DNA of 9,920 bases, taken from the NCBI GenBank assembly GCA_022360075.1, contig JAKSDN010000725.1, forward strand, positions 1 to 9,920. Reading direction: 5' to 3'. The DNA is from Kiloniellales bacterium (GTDB taxonomy: Bacteria; Pseudomonadota; Alphaproteobacteria; Kiloniellales; JAKSDN01). This document shows, piece after piece, positions 1 through 6,135 of the stretch; position 1 is the stretch's first letter, and the number at the start of each line of letters is the position of its first letter. The notes under the pieces are model-generated. The model had not been told where the DNA came from, ran no database searches, and saw only the letters and a program-made list of their open reading frames with translations. Both the position numbers and the translations under genes were made by a program.

Positions 1-1
1 G

Positions 2-1924
2 ATCGCGGCCTTGGTGGAGTTGCGTCCCAACCTGGCCGAGACTCCCGAAGCCAAGACGCTGCGCGGCGCGGGCGTGCGTTTGCTCGCCGGCCATACCGTG
101 TGGGAGGCGCTGCCGGGCGGGCCCGAAGGCCGTGTCGTCGCCGCCGTGATCGATGCCGTAACCGGCGCGGGCCAGATCGCGAACTGTCCCGAGCGGATCG
201 ACTGCGATCTCATCGTCACTTCGGTCGGCTTCTCGCCGCTGGGCCAGCTTCTCTGCCACTGTGGCGGTCGGCTGGTCTACGAGGAGGCGCGCCAGGCCTT
301 CGTCGCCGACAGTGTTCCAAAGGACGCCCAGATCGCCGGCTCGATCAATCAGCTCTTCGGCCTCGATGCGGTGATCGCCGACGGCCGGCGCGCGGGCTAT
401 CGCGCCGCCAAGGCAGCCGGCCTCGAGGTCTCCGGGCGATTGCCGCGCGCGGCCAATGACCTGGCCTCGCCGCCGAACCATCCCTGGCCGATCTTCCCCC
501 ATCCCAAGGGCAAGGACTTCGTCGACTTCGACGAGGACCAGACCGTCAAGGACGTGCTCAACGCGGTCGCCGACGGCTTCGAGGACGTCGAGCTGATGAA
601 GCGCTATACGACGGTCGGCATGGGCCCCTCCCAGGGCCGCCATTCGGCGCTCAACGCCGTGCGCCTCACCTCGAAGGCGAACGGCCGCGGGCTCTCCCGC
701 GCGCCGGTCACGACCCAGCGTCCGCCCTTCAAGCCGGTCAGCTTCGCACACCTGGCGGGACGCGGCTTCGAGCCGGTGCGCCATACCGCCATGCAGGCCC
801 GTCATCTGGAGCTGGGCGCGCAGATGATGCCGGCCGGCCTGTGGATGCGCCCGGCCTACTACGGCGCCGTCAACGAGCGCGAGGCGGCGATCGTCGCCGA
901 GGCGCTGGCGGTGCGGCACAACGTCGGCCTGATCGATGTCTCGACTCTCGGCAAGCTGGAGATCCGCGGGCCGGACGCGGCCGAGTTCATGAACCGGCTC
1001 TACACCTTTGCCTACGCCAAGCAGCCGGTCGGGCGTTCGCGCTATGTCTTGATGACCGATCAGAGCGGCGCCGTGGTCGACGACGGCGTCGCCTGTCGCT
1101 TCAACGAGCAGCACTTCTACACCACCGCGACCACGGGCGGAGTCGATGCGGTCTATCGTGCGATGCTGCGCTGGAACGCGGAGTGGCGGCTCGAAGTCGA
1201 CGTCGCCAACGTCACCGCGGCCTATGCCGGCGTCAACGTCGCCGGGCCGAACGCGCGCAAGCTGCTGCAGGCGCTCGAGGGCGACACCGATCTCTCGGCC
1301 GAGGCCTTTCCGTACATGGGCGTGCGGGAGGGGACTCTGGCCGGCATTCCGGTGCGCCTGCTGCGGGTCGGCTTCGTCGGCGAGCTGGGCTACGAGATCC
1401 ACTGCCCGGCGTCCTACGGCGAGGCGCTGTGGGACAAGCTGATGGCGGCCGGCGAGCACTTCGACCTGCGGCCCTTCGGCGTCGAGGCCCAGCGCCTGTT
1501 GCGGCTCGAGAAGGGCCACATCATCATCGGCCAGGACAGCGATGGTCTCACCACGCCGCAAGAGGCCGACATGGTCTGGGCGATCGCCAAGAAGAAGCCC
1601 TTCTTCGTCGGCAAGCGCTCGATCGAGATCCAGGCGGAGGCGCGGCCGCTGCAGCGCAAGCTGGTCGGCTTCTCCCTGCCGGCCGACTCGCAGGTGCCGC
1701 CCGAGTGCACCCTGGTGATCCGCGGCAACGACATCGCCGGGCGTGTCACTTCGGCGGTCGCCTCGCCCAGCCTCGGCGTCGTGATCGGCCTGGCCTACGT
1801 CCATCCCGACGACAGCGCGCCCGGCGCGCGCTTCCATATCAAGCTCGAGGACGGCCGCTATCTTACCGCCCAGGTCGTGACGCTGCCGTTCTACGATCCC
1901 GACAACAAGCGCCAGGAGATGTGA
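2..1924 (+). CDS. soxA: Sarcosine oxidase alpha subunit, C-terminal two thirds (5' partial)
   Basis: Large subunit of the cytoplasmic heterotetrameric sarcosine oxidase. With SoxB, SoxD and SoxG it oxidises sarcosine to glycine and passes the methyl carbon to tetrahydrofolate, giving 5,10-methylene-THF and H2O2. The frame is open to the left edge, so the start is outside; 640 residues of an expected ~1000 are visible. Three parts can be seen. The first is the end of the FAD/NAD-binding oxidoreductase (to ~nt 430, including CDLIVTSVGFSP). The second is the linker domain typical of SoxA (~470-690, with DEDQTVKDV and KRYTTVGMGPSQGR). The third is a GcvT-like aminomethyltransferase half (~790-1900), with VDVSTLGKLEI-like sequence, a VVDDGV motif near nt 1076-1090 matching the folate-site aspartate region, and GELGYEIHCP near 1380. 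It ends in the family-typical YDP tail. soxG follows after four bases, so the two are co-transcribed; soxB and soxD would be expected upstream. Identification is secure from domain order and motifs. Confidence 0.93.
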   Translation: MAALVELRPNLAETPEAKTLRGAGVRLLAGHTVWEALPGGPEGRVVAAVIDAVTGAGQIANCPERIDCDLIVTSVGFSPLGQLLCHCGGRLVYEEARQAFVADSVPKDAQIAGSINQLFGLDAVIADGRRAGYRAAKAAGLEVSGRLPRAANDLASPPNHPWPIFPHPKGKDFVDFDEDQTVKDVLNAVADGFEDVELMKRYTTVGMGPSQGRHSALNAVRLTSKANGRGLSRAPVTTQRPPFKPVSFAHLAGRGFEPVRHTAMQARHLELGAQMMPAGLWMRPAYYGAVNEREAAIVAEALAVRHNVGLIDVSTLGKLEIRGPDAAEFMNRLYTFAYAKQPVGRSRYVLMTDQSGAVVDDGVACRFNEQHFYTTATTGGVDAVYRAMLRWNAEWRLEVDVANVTAAYAGVNVAGPNARKLLQALEGDTDLSAEAFPYMGVREGTLAGIPVRLLRVGFVGELGYEIHCPASYGEALWDKLMAAGEHFDLRPFGVEAQRLLRLEKGHIIIGQDSDGLTTPQEADMVWAIAKKKPFFVGKRSIEIQAEARPLQRKLVGFSLPADSQVPPECTLVIRGNDIAGRVTSAVASPSLGVVIGLAYVHPDDSAPGARFHIKLEDGRYLTAQVVTLPFYDPDNKRQEM

Positions 1925-1928
1925 GGCC

Positions 1929-2657
1929 GTGGCCGAGCCCGCAACCGTGAGGCCTGAGGACTTCCTGAAGCGCAGCCCCCTGCACGGCACGCTCGCGGCT
2001 GCCGGTGCCCGCTTCGTCGAGCGGGGCGGGGCAGCGGTCGCTCATGATTTCCGTGACCCTGCGGCCGAGGCGGCAGCGCGTGGGCGAATGGGGCTGGCCG
2101 ATCTCTCGCCCTGCGCGCGCACGGGCGTCAAGGGCGCGGGCACGGCCGAGTGGCTGAGCGGTCAAGGCCTGGTGCTGCCCGAGGCAAGCAACCAGGCGAC
2201 CCGCCAAGGCGGCGGCCTACTGGCTGCGCGTCTGGCTCCCACGGAGCTGCTGCTGCTCGATGCCGCCCTCGGCGACGGCGCGGCGGTCCGTGGCCTCGAG
2301 GCGGCTTGGCAGGCCGAGCCGCTCCCGCCTGCCACGCCGCGCGGCTTTCCCGTGCCGCGCGCCGACAGCCACGCCTGGCTGCGGGTCACGGGGAGCCAAG
2401 CGCCGGCCATGTTCGCCAAGCTCTGCGGTGTCGACCTGCGCGCCCACCAATTCGCCGACCTGGCGATCGCCCAGACTCAGATTGCCCGGATCTCGGCCAT
2501 CGTGATCCGCGACGATCTCGCTGGCGGGCCGGCCTATCACCTGCTATGCGACAGCGCCTCCGCGGCCTACCTCTGGGCCTGCCTGATCGACGCCATGGCC
2601 GAGTTCGACGGCCGTCCGGTCGGGTTGGCGGCATTGGAAGGAGCGGGTGAGCGCTAG
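1929..2657 (+). CDS. soxG: Sarcosine oxidase gamma subunit
   Basis: Small subunit of the heterotetrameric sarcosine oxidase, predicted at 242 residues, somewhat longer than many SoxG proteins (~180-200). It has a T-fold related to the GcvT family and probably supports assembly with the alpha subunit; it has no known catalytic residues. Visible family features are RSPLHG near residue 16, MGLADLSPCARTGVKGAG (54-71), GGGLLAARLAPTELLLL (94-110) and AWLRVTGSQAPAMFAKLCGVDLR (149-171, the best conserved segment). The GTG start at 1929 is chosen because AGGAG lies ten bases upstream, inside the end of soxA, and the spacing to the soxA stop is four bases. No ATG gives a complete N-terminus. It is the last gene of the operon, since a repeat-rich gap follows. 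The sequence is more divergent than soxA, as usual for this subunit, but position and motifs agree. Confidence 0.85.
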   Translation: MAEPATVRPEDFLKRSPLHGTLAAAGARFVERGGAAVAHDFRDPAAEAAARGRMGLADLSPCARTGVKGAGTAEWLSGQGLVLPEASNQATRQGGGLLAARLAPTELLLLDAALGDGAAVRGLEAAWQAEPLPPATPRGFPVPRADSHAWLRVTGSQAPAMFAKLCGVDLRAHQFADLAIAQTQIARISAIVIRDDLAGGPAYHLLCDSASAAYLWACLIDAMAEFDGRPVGLAALEGAGER

Positions 2658-2697
2658 TTGTTTGTTATGAGGGACTATGCGCGCTGCACGACTGCTG

Positions 2698-2813
2698 TGC
2701 GTCCTTCGAGACGCGCCCTGTCGGGCGCTCCTCAGGATGAGGTCGATCGAGGATGACATTAAGAAATGTCCTCATCCTGAGGAGCATCCGTAGGATGCGT
2801 CTCGAAGGACGCA
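2698..2813. repeat. Composite palindromic element (two inverted REP-like units)
   Basis: Left arm 2698-2742 and right arm 2770-2813 are inverted copies of one ~45-base unit. The outer 17 bases (TGCGTCCTTCGAGACGC) and inner 16 bases (GCTCCTCAGGATGAGG) match perfectly. The middle of each arm differs but is itself a hairpin: GCGCCC-tgtc-GGGCGC at 2713-2728 and GCATCC-gta-GGATGC at 2784-2798. The two arms are 27 bases apart. I recognise the CTTCGAGACGC / CTCCTCAGGATGAGG sequence as a type of intergenic repeat common in alphaproteobacteria. No transposase is nearby. It could fold as one long cruciform or RNA hairpin behind soxG. Confidence 0.85.
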
Positions 2814-2873
2814 CCATCGTGCTCCAGCGCCTTCGTCCTTCCGCCGGAGCGGCTGATGATCACTAGCGGCCCA

Positions 2874-2895
2874 GCGGTCACGGCCTGTTGACCGC
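2874..2895. promoter_or_regulatory. Perfect seven-base dyad upstream of the fhs promoter
   Basis: Arms GCGGTCA (2874-2880) and TGACCGC (2889-2895) are perfect reverse complements separated by eight bases. The centre lies about 30 bases before the proposed fhs -35 box and about 64 bases before the likely start point, a position often used by activators. No T-run follows, so it does not look like an intrinsic terminator. The binding protein is unknown, and chance occurrence in GC-rich DNA cannot be excluded. Confidence 0.3.
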
Positions 2896-2913
2896 AAGCC
2901 TCCATCAAGCCAG

Positions 2914-2942
2914 GTGACACACTTTCTGGTATACATTATACC
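2914..2942 (+). promoter_or_regulatory. Candidate sigma70-type promoter for fhs
   Basis: A possible -35 box GTGACA (2914-2919) and -10 box TATACC (2937-2942) are separated by 17 bases in a local AT-rich patch of otherwise GC-rich DNA. A start near 2949 would give a leader of about 39 bases before the fhs ATG. The -10 box matches the consensus only in part. The perfect dyad at 2925-2945 covers the spacer and -10. Confidence 0.4.
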
Positions 2943-2945
2943 AGA
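2925..2945. promoter_or_regulatory. Probable repressor operator over the fhs promoter, GntR/FadR type
   Basis: A perfect dyad: left arm TCTGGTATA (2925-2933), three-base centre CAT, right arm TATACCAGA (2937-2945). Nine-base AT-rich arms with TGGTATA half-sites are in the style of operators bound by GntR-family regulators of the FadR/FCD group, which use GTATAC-centred or TGGTAT-type dyads. It overlaps the proposed -10 box and ends 42 bases before the fhs start codon, which suggests repression. The regulator gene is not in the window, so the family assignment is inferred from site shape. Confidence 0.6.
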
Positions 2946-2987
2946 GCTTGTTCCACGACCTTGAAGAAGCGACCGAGGGGGAGTGCC

Positions 2988-4658
2988 ATGCCTAAGAGTG
3001 ACATCGAGATCGCCCGCGAAGCCACCATGCAGCCGATCCCCGAGGTGGCGGCGAAGCTCGACATCCCGGCCGACAGCCTGCTGCAGTACGGCCCGCACAA
3101 GGCCAAGCTCTCCTTCGACTTCATCAAGCAGCTCCAGGGCCGCCCCGATGGCAAGCTGATCCTGGTCACGGCGATCACGCCGACGCCGGCGGGCGAGGGC
3201 AAGACCACGACCACGGTCGGCCTCGGCGACGGCCTCAACCGGATCGGCAAGAAGGCGGCGATCTGCCTGCGCGAGCCCTCGCTCGGGCCCTGCTTCGGCA
3301 TGAAGGGCGGCGCGGCCGGCGGCGGCTACGCCCAGGTCGTGCCGATGGAGGACATCAACCTCCACTTCACCGGCGACTTCCACGCCATCGGCATCGCCCA
3401 CAACCTGCTCTCGGCCCTGATCGACAACCACATCTACTGGGGCAACGAGCCGGCGATCGATTCGCGCCGCGTGGCCTGGAAGCGGGTGGTCGACATGAAC
3501 GACCGGGCGCTGCGCCAGATCACCAACTCGCTCGGCGGCGTCGCCAACGGCTTTCCGCGCGAGGACGGCTTCGACATCGTCGTTGCGTCGGAGATCATGG
3601 CGATCTTCTGCCTGGCCAACGACCTCGACGACCTGAGCCAGCGCCTGGGCAAGATCGTGATCGCCCAGAACCGCCAGCGCGAGGCGATCACCGCCGACGC
3701 GGTCAAGGGACCGGGCGCCATGTCGGTGCTCTTGAAGGAGGCGATCGCCCCCAACCTGGTGCAGACGCTGGAGAACAACCCGGCCTTCGTGCACGGCGGG
3801 CCCTTCGCCAACATCGCCCACGGCTGCAACTCGGTGATCGCGACCAAGACCGCGCTCAAGCTCGCCGACTACGTGGTGACCGAGGCCGGCTTCGGCGCCG
3901 ACCTGGGCGCGGAGAAGTTCTTCAACATCAAGTGCCGCAAGGCCGGGCTCTCGCCCGACGCGGCGGTGATCGTCGCCACCGTGCGTGCGCTCAAGATGCA
4001 CGGCGGCGTCGCCAAGGCCGACCTCGGCAGCGAGAACGTCGCCGCCGTCAAGGCCGGCTGCGAGAACCTGGTGCGCCACATCAAGAACGTGAAGGCCTTC
4101 GGCGTGCCGGTGACGGTCTCGATCAACAAGTTCATCACCGACAGCGACGCCGAGCTCGAGGCGGTCAAGGCCGCCGCCGAGGCCGAGGGCGTCCAGGCCT
4201 TCATCGCCAGCCACTGGGCCGACGGCGGCGCCGGCACCGAGGCGCTGGCTCAGCACGTGGTCGCGCTGGCCGACGGCGGCACGGCCGACTTCCAGCCGCT
4301 CTACCCCGACGACATGCCGCTGATCGAGAAGGTGCGCACGATCGTCCAGAAGATCTACGGCGGCGACGACATCACGGTCGACGGCGCGGTCGAGAAGCGC
4401 TTCGAGGAGCTGCAGGCGCGCTACGGCCACTTCCCGGTCTGCATGGCCAAGACCCAGTACTCCTTCTCCACCGACCCCGACCTCAAGGGCGCGCCCTCGG
4501 GCTTCACGGTGCCGATCCGCGAGCTGCGCCTGTCGGCCGGCGCCGAGTTCATCGTCGCCATCACCGGCGCCATCATGACCATGCCGGGGCTGCCGCGCGT
4601 GCCGGCGGCGAACTCGATCCATCTGAACGCGGACGGGCAGATCGAGGGGTTGTTTTAG
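2988..4658 (+). CDS. fhs: Formate-tetrahydrofolate ligase (10-formyl-THF synthetase)
   Basis: Cytoplasmic homotetrameric enzyme joining formate to tetrahydrofolate with ATP to give 10-formyl-THF; it feeds purine and one-carbon metabolism. The 556 residues match the usual family length. Clear family marks are the nucleotide loop [12 protein letters not shown] (residues 64-75), [20 protein letters not shown] (95-114) followed by [12 protein letters not shown], and [12 protein letters not shown] (329-340), the second signature of the family. The ATG at 2988 is chosen over a TTG at 2961 because GAGGGGGAG lies just upstream of it and the family normally begins near this point. It lies 330 bases after the sox operon on the same strand but appears to have its own promoter and operator. 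The link with sarcosine oxidase is metabolic: both load one-carbon units on THF. It ends facing the DMT transporter gene. Confidence 0.97.
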   Translation: MPKSDIEIAREATMQPIPEVAAKLDIPADSLLQYGPHKAKLSFDFIKQLQGRPDGKLILVTAITPTPAGEGKTTTTVGLGDGLNRIGKKAAICLREPSLGPCFGMKGGAAGGGYAQVVPMEDINLHFTGDFHAIGIAHNLLSALIDNHIYWGNEPAIDSRRVAWKRVVDMNDRALRQITNSLGGVANGFPREDGFDIVVASEIMAIFCLANDLDDLSQRLGKIVIAQNRQREAITADAVKGPGAMSVLLKEAIAPNLVQTLENNPAFVHGGPFANIAHGCNSVIATKTALKLADYVVTEAGFGADLGAEKFFNIKCRKAGLSPDAAVIVATVRALKMHGGVAKADLGSENVAAVKAGCENLVRHIKNVKAFGVPVTVSINKFITDSDAELEAVKAAAEAEGVQAFIASHWADGGAGTEALAQHVVALADGGTADFQPLYPDDMPLIEKVRTIVQKIYGGDDITVDGAVEKRFEELQARYGHFPVCMAKTQYSFSTDPDLKGAPSGFTVPIRELRLSAGAEFIVAITGAIMTMPGLPRVPAANSIHLNADGQIEGLF

Positions 4659-4730
4659 AGACCGCACGATCGCGTCGGATCAGGTATCAGCGGGACTGAC
4701 CCTCGCCTTTGGGACCGCCGGTCTCTCCTG

Positions 4731-4838
4731 TCCCATCCCCCTCATGCTGAGCCTGTCGAAGCATGAGGATTGCTCGGCGCCAGGGGCAGGGTCGGAGCGA
4801 TCCTCGCTCCTCGACAGGCTCAGGACGAGGGGATGGGA
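4731..4838. repeat. Imperfect long inverted repeat between convergent genes
   Basis: Left arm 4731-4769 and right arm 4801-4838 are inverted copies, sharing TCCCATCCCC at the outer ends and CTGAGCCTGTCGA in the middle. The left arm also contains its own hairpin, CTCATGC (4741-4747) with GCATGAG (4761-4767). A further perfect hairpin, GGAGCGA-tcc-TCGCTCC, lies at 4794-4810. The CTGAGCCTGTCGA-GCATGAG type sequence is a well-known intergenic repeat of alphaproteobacteria. Sitting between the 3' ends of fhs and the transporter, it may serve as a two-way transcription barrier, though no T-run is present. Confidence 0.8.
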
Positions 4839-4846
4839 TGATGCGG

Positions 4847-4859
4847 AAATCGACGATTT
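4847..4859. other. Short AT-rich dyad near the transporter 3' end
   Basis: AAATCG (4847-4852) and CGATTT (4854-4859) are perfect reverse complements around a single A. The one-base centre excludes an ordinary RNA hairpin, so it would be a protein site if anything. It may be chance. The rest of the 4839-4904 stretch shows nothing. Confidence 0.2.
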
Positions 4860-4904
4860 ATCCTCGCCGCGATTCGGCACGGGTGGCGTTCGCTACAACC
4901 TGAT

Positions 4905-5792
4905 TTAGGCGTCCTCGGCCACCCGCCCCTCCTGCCGCAGGCTGTAGTAGTTCCCCGCAAAGATCAGCGCCGCGCCCAATAGCGTGACCAGCTCGAAAGC
5001 TTCGGCGTAGAGGAAGAAGAAGCCGAGGGCGGCGACGAAGGGCAGGCGCAGGAACTCGAAGGGCATGACGAAAGTCGCCTCGGCGGCGGCGAAGGCGCGC
5101 ACCAGGCCGAGGTGGGCGCTGAGGCCGGTGACGGCCAGGAGCAGCAGCCAGGGCCAGTGACCGAGCTCCAGCGGCGCCCAGACGAAGGCCGCGCCGATGC
5201 CGCCGAACAGGGTCTGCATCGCGACCATGTAGAACAGGATGGTCAGGCTCCGCTCGCTGCTGGTCAGCCCTTTGGTCACCACGTTGGTGGCACCGAAGCA
5301 AAAGGCGCAGGCCAGCATGATCACGGCACCGACGCTGATCAGCCCGCTGCCCTCGGGCCCGAGGCCGGGCCGCAGGATGATCAGGATGCCGAGGAAGCCC
5401 ATCGCCAGCGCCACCCAGCGGCCGCGGTGCATGCGCTCGCCCAGGAACAGCACGGCCAGCAACGCCCCCCAGATCGGCGTCGTGAACTCGATCGCCGAGA
5501 CCGTGGCCAACGGCAGCAGCGTGATGCCGAAGATCCATAGGCTCTGGCCGGTGAAGTGGATCACGTTGCGCAGCAGGTGGCCGGGCAGGCGCTGGGTCTT
5601 CAGCAGGTGCCAGCCCCTCACGCTCAGCAGGCCGGAGAGAATGACCAGGCCGATGGCACTGCGCACGAACAGCATCTCGAAGGCGTGCAGGTCGGGCGCC
5701 AGCGCGCGGATCGGAATCACCATGGCCGTGAAGGACAGCAGCGCGAGGCCCATCCAGGCGATCGCTTTGGCGGGTTGGCTGCCGGGGGTCAT
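4905..5792 (-). CDS. DMT-family transporter with two EamA domains
   Basis: Inner-membrane drug/metabolite transporter superfamily permease of 295 residues, the standard length. It shows about ten hydrophobic segments (roughly 12-29, 37-56, 75-93, 97-116, 126-141, 150-168, 183-205, 213-229, 237-262, 266-283). The first EamA repeat ends with the usual pattern EFTTPIWGALLAVLFLGER (102-120) and GFLGILIILRPG (132-143). The second repeats it in weaker form around FEFLRLPFVAALGFFFLYAE (245-264). The substrate cannot be read from sequence; family members export or import amino acids, nucleotide derivatives, vitamins or S-adenosylmethionine. The ATG at 5792 is chosen because the protein then begins just before the first membrane segment. 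The frame stays open to 6044, but that extension is translated repeat DNA rich in Pro and Gly. No good ribosome site is seen upstream. It is divergent from the histidine kinase gene and convergent with fhs. Confidence 0.88.
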   Translation of the reverse strand: MTPGSQPAKAIAWMGLALLSFTAMVIPIRALAPDLHAFEMLFVRSAIGLVILSGLLSVRGWHLLKTQRLPGHLLRNVIHFTGQSLWIFGITLLPLATVSAIEFTTPIWGALLAVLFLGERMHRGRWVALAMGFLGILIILRPGLGPEGSGLISVGAVIMLACAFCFGATNVVTKGLTSSERSLTILFYMVAMQTLFGGIGAAFVWAPLELGHWPWLLLLAVTGLSAHLGLVRAFAAAEATFVMPFEFLRLPFVAALGFFFLYAEAFELVTLLGAALIFAGNYYSLRQEGRVAEDA

Positions 5793-5888
5793 GGATTTTG
5801 TTTTGGGATCTCGGGATGTGTGGGGCTGGGCAGTCCGGAGCCTGTCATAGGGATCGGGTCGGCGCCAGGGCGCAGGCGCTTGTTCGTG

Positions 5889-6029
5889 GTCCGCTGCGCG
5901 GACGCCCCCCTCCCGGCGCTGCGCGCCGACCTCACCCTCGAGGGGGGGAGGTGGTTTTGCGACGGATCCGATTGATTTCCCTCTCCCCTTGAGGGGCAGG
6001 GTTAGGGTGGGGGGTCGCGCGAAGCGCGA
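5889..6029. repeat. Cluster of palindromic intergenic repeats
   Basis: Three perfect hairpins share the same shape, a six-base stem with a three-base loop: GTCCGC-tgc-GCGGAC (5889-5903), CGGCGC-tgc-GCGCCG (5914-5928) and TCGCGC-gaa-GCGCGA (6015-6029). Between them are two short palindromes, CCCTCGAGGG (5935-5944) and CCCCT-tg-AGGGG (5985-5996). The left and right halves read roughly as inverted copies, each a C/G-rich palindrome next to a GGTTAGGGTG/CCTCACCC-like stretch and then a GC hairpin. This type of sequence is widespread between genes in proteobacteria and often gives false Pro/Gly-rich coding predictions, as it does here upstream of the transporter. Confidence 0.75.
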
Positions 6030-6062
6030 GAAGAAAGGCGGCATCTGCCCCTGTCACACTCA

Positions 6063-6078
6063 TTAACCAATTCTTAAC
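6063..6078 (+). promoter_or_regulatory. CtrA-type binding box upstream of the histidine kinase
   Basis: TTAA (6063-6066), seven bases, then TTAAC (6074-6078): a perfect match to the CtrA consensus TTAA-N7-TTAAC known from Caulobacter and other alphaproteobacteria. A possible -10 box, TGTAAT (6093-6098), would put the transcript start near 6105, so the box is centred at about -35, as in CtrA-activated promoters. The expected -35 sequence is poor, which also fits activation. The match is seen directly; binding is inferred. Confidence 0.65.
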
Positions 6079-6135
6079 GGGGGTCTTGGGACTGTAATTC
6101 AGGGTCAACAGCCGTGTGAAAGGGACCGAGGTCCG

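Larger units (their letters stand above)
2658..2987. other. Intergenic region between soxG and fhs
   Basis: This 330-base gap holds, in order, a long inverted repeat (2698-2813), an imperfect dyad (2821-2850: GCTCCAGCG and CGCCGGAGC, eight of nine pairs, 12-base loop), a perfect seven-base dyad (2874-2895), and a promoter/operator region ending at the fhs ribosome site. No open frame with coding character was found. The repeat may act as a partial terminator or mRNA-stabilising structure at the end of the sox transcript. Confidence 0.7.
5793..6135. other. Divergent intergenic region between transporter and kinase
   Basis: This 343-base gap contains a cluster of hairpin-forming GC-rich repeats (5889-6029), a CtrA-type box (6063-6078), a candidate kinase promoter with its -10 at 6093-6098, and the kinase ribosome site (AGGGA, 6121-6125). 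I could not define a convincing promoter for the transporter in 5793-5888. Confidence 0.6.

Noticed and set aside
841..1950. A long plus-strand open frame overlapping soxA in another frame
   Set aside because: Its composition is extreme in Arg, Gly and Ala and it overlaps a clear soxA reading frame.
2961..2987. TTG start nine codons upstream for fhs
   Set aside because: There is no ribosome site before it, whereas GAGGGGGAG precedes the ATG at 2988, which gives the normal family length.
2772..4667. A 631-codon open frame on the minus strand opposite fhs
   Set aside because: It mirrors a certain fhs gene; its product is rich in Arg, Val, Leu, Asp and Gly in the way expected from antisense of GC-rich codons, and it has no domain.
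6015..6029. Intrinsic terminator for the transporter or kinase at the GC hairpin
   Set aside because: It has no T-run, lies upstream of both divergent genes, and belongs to the repeat cluster.
5793..6044. N-terminal extension of the DMT transporter up to 6044
   Set aside because: The extension is Pro/Gly-rich translation of intergenic palindromic repeats; the family starts just before the first membrane segment, at 5792.
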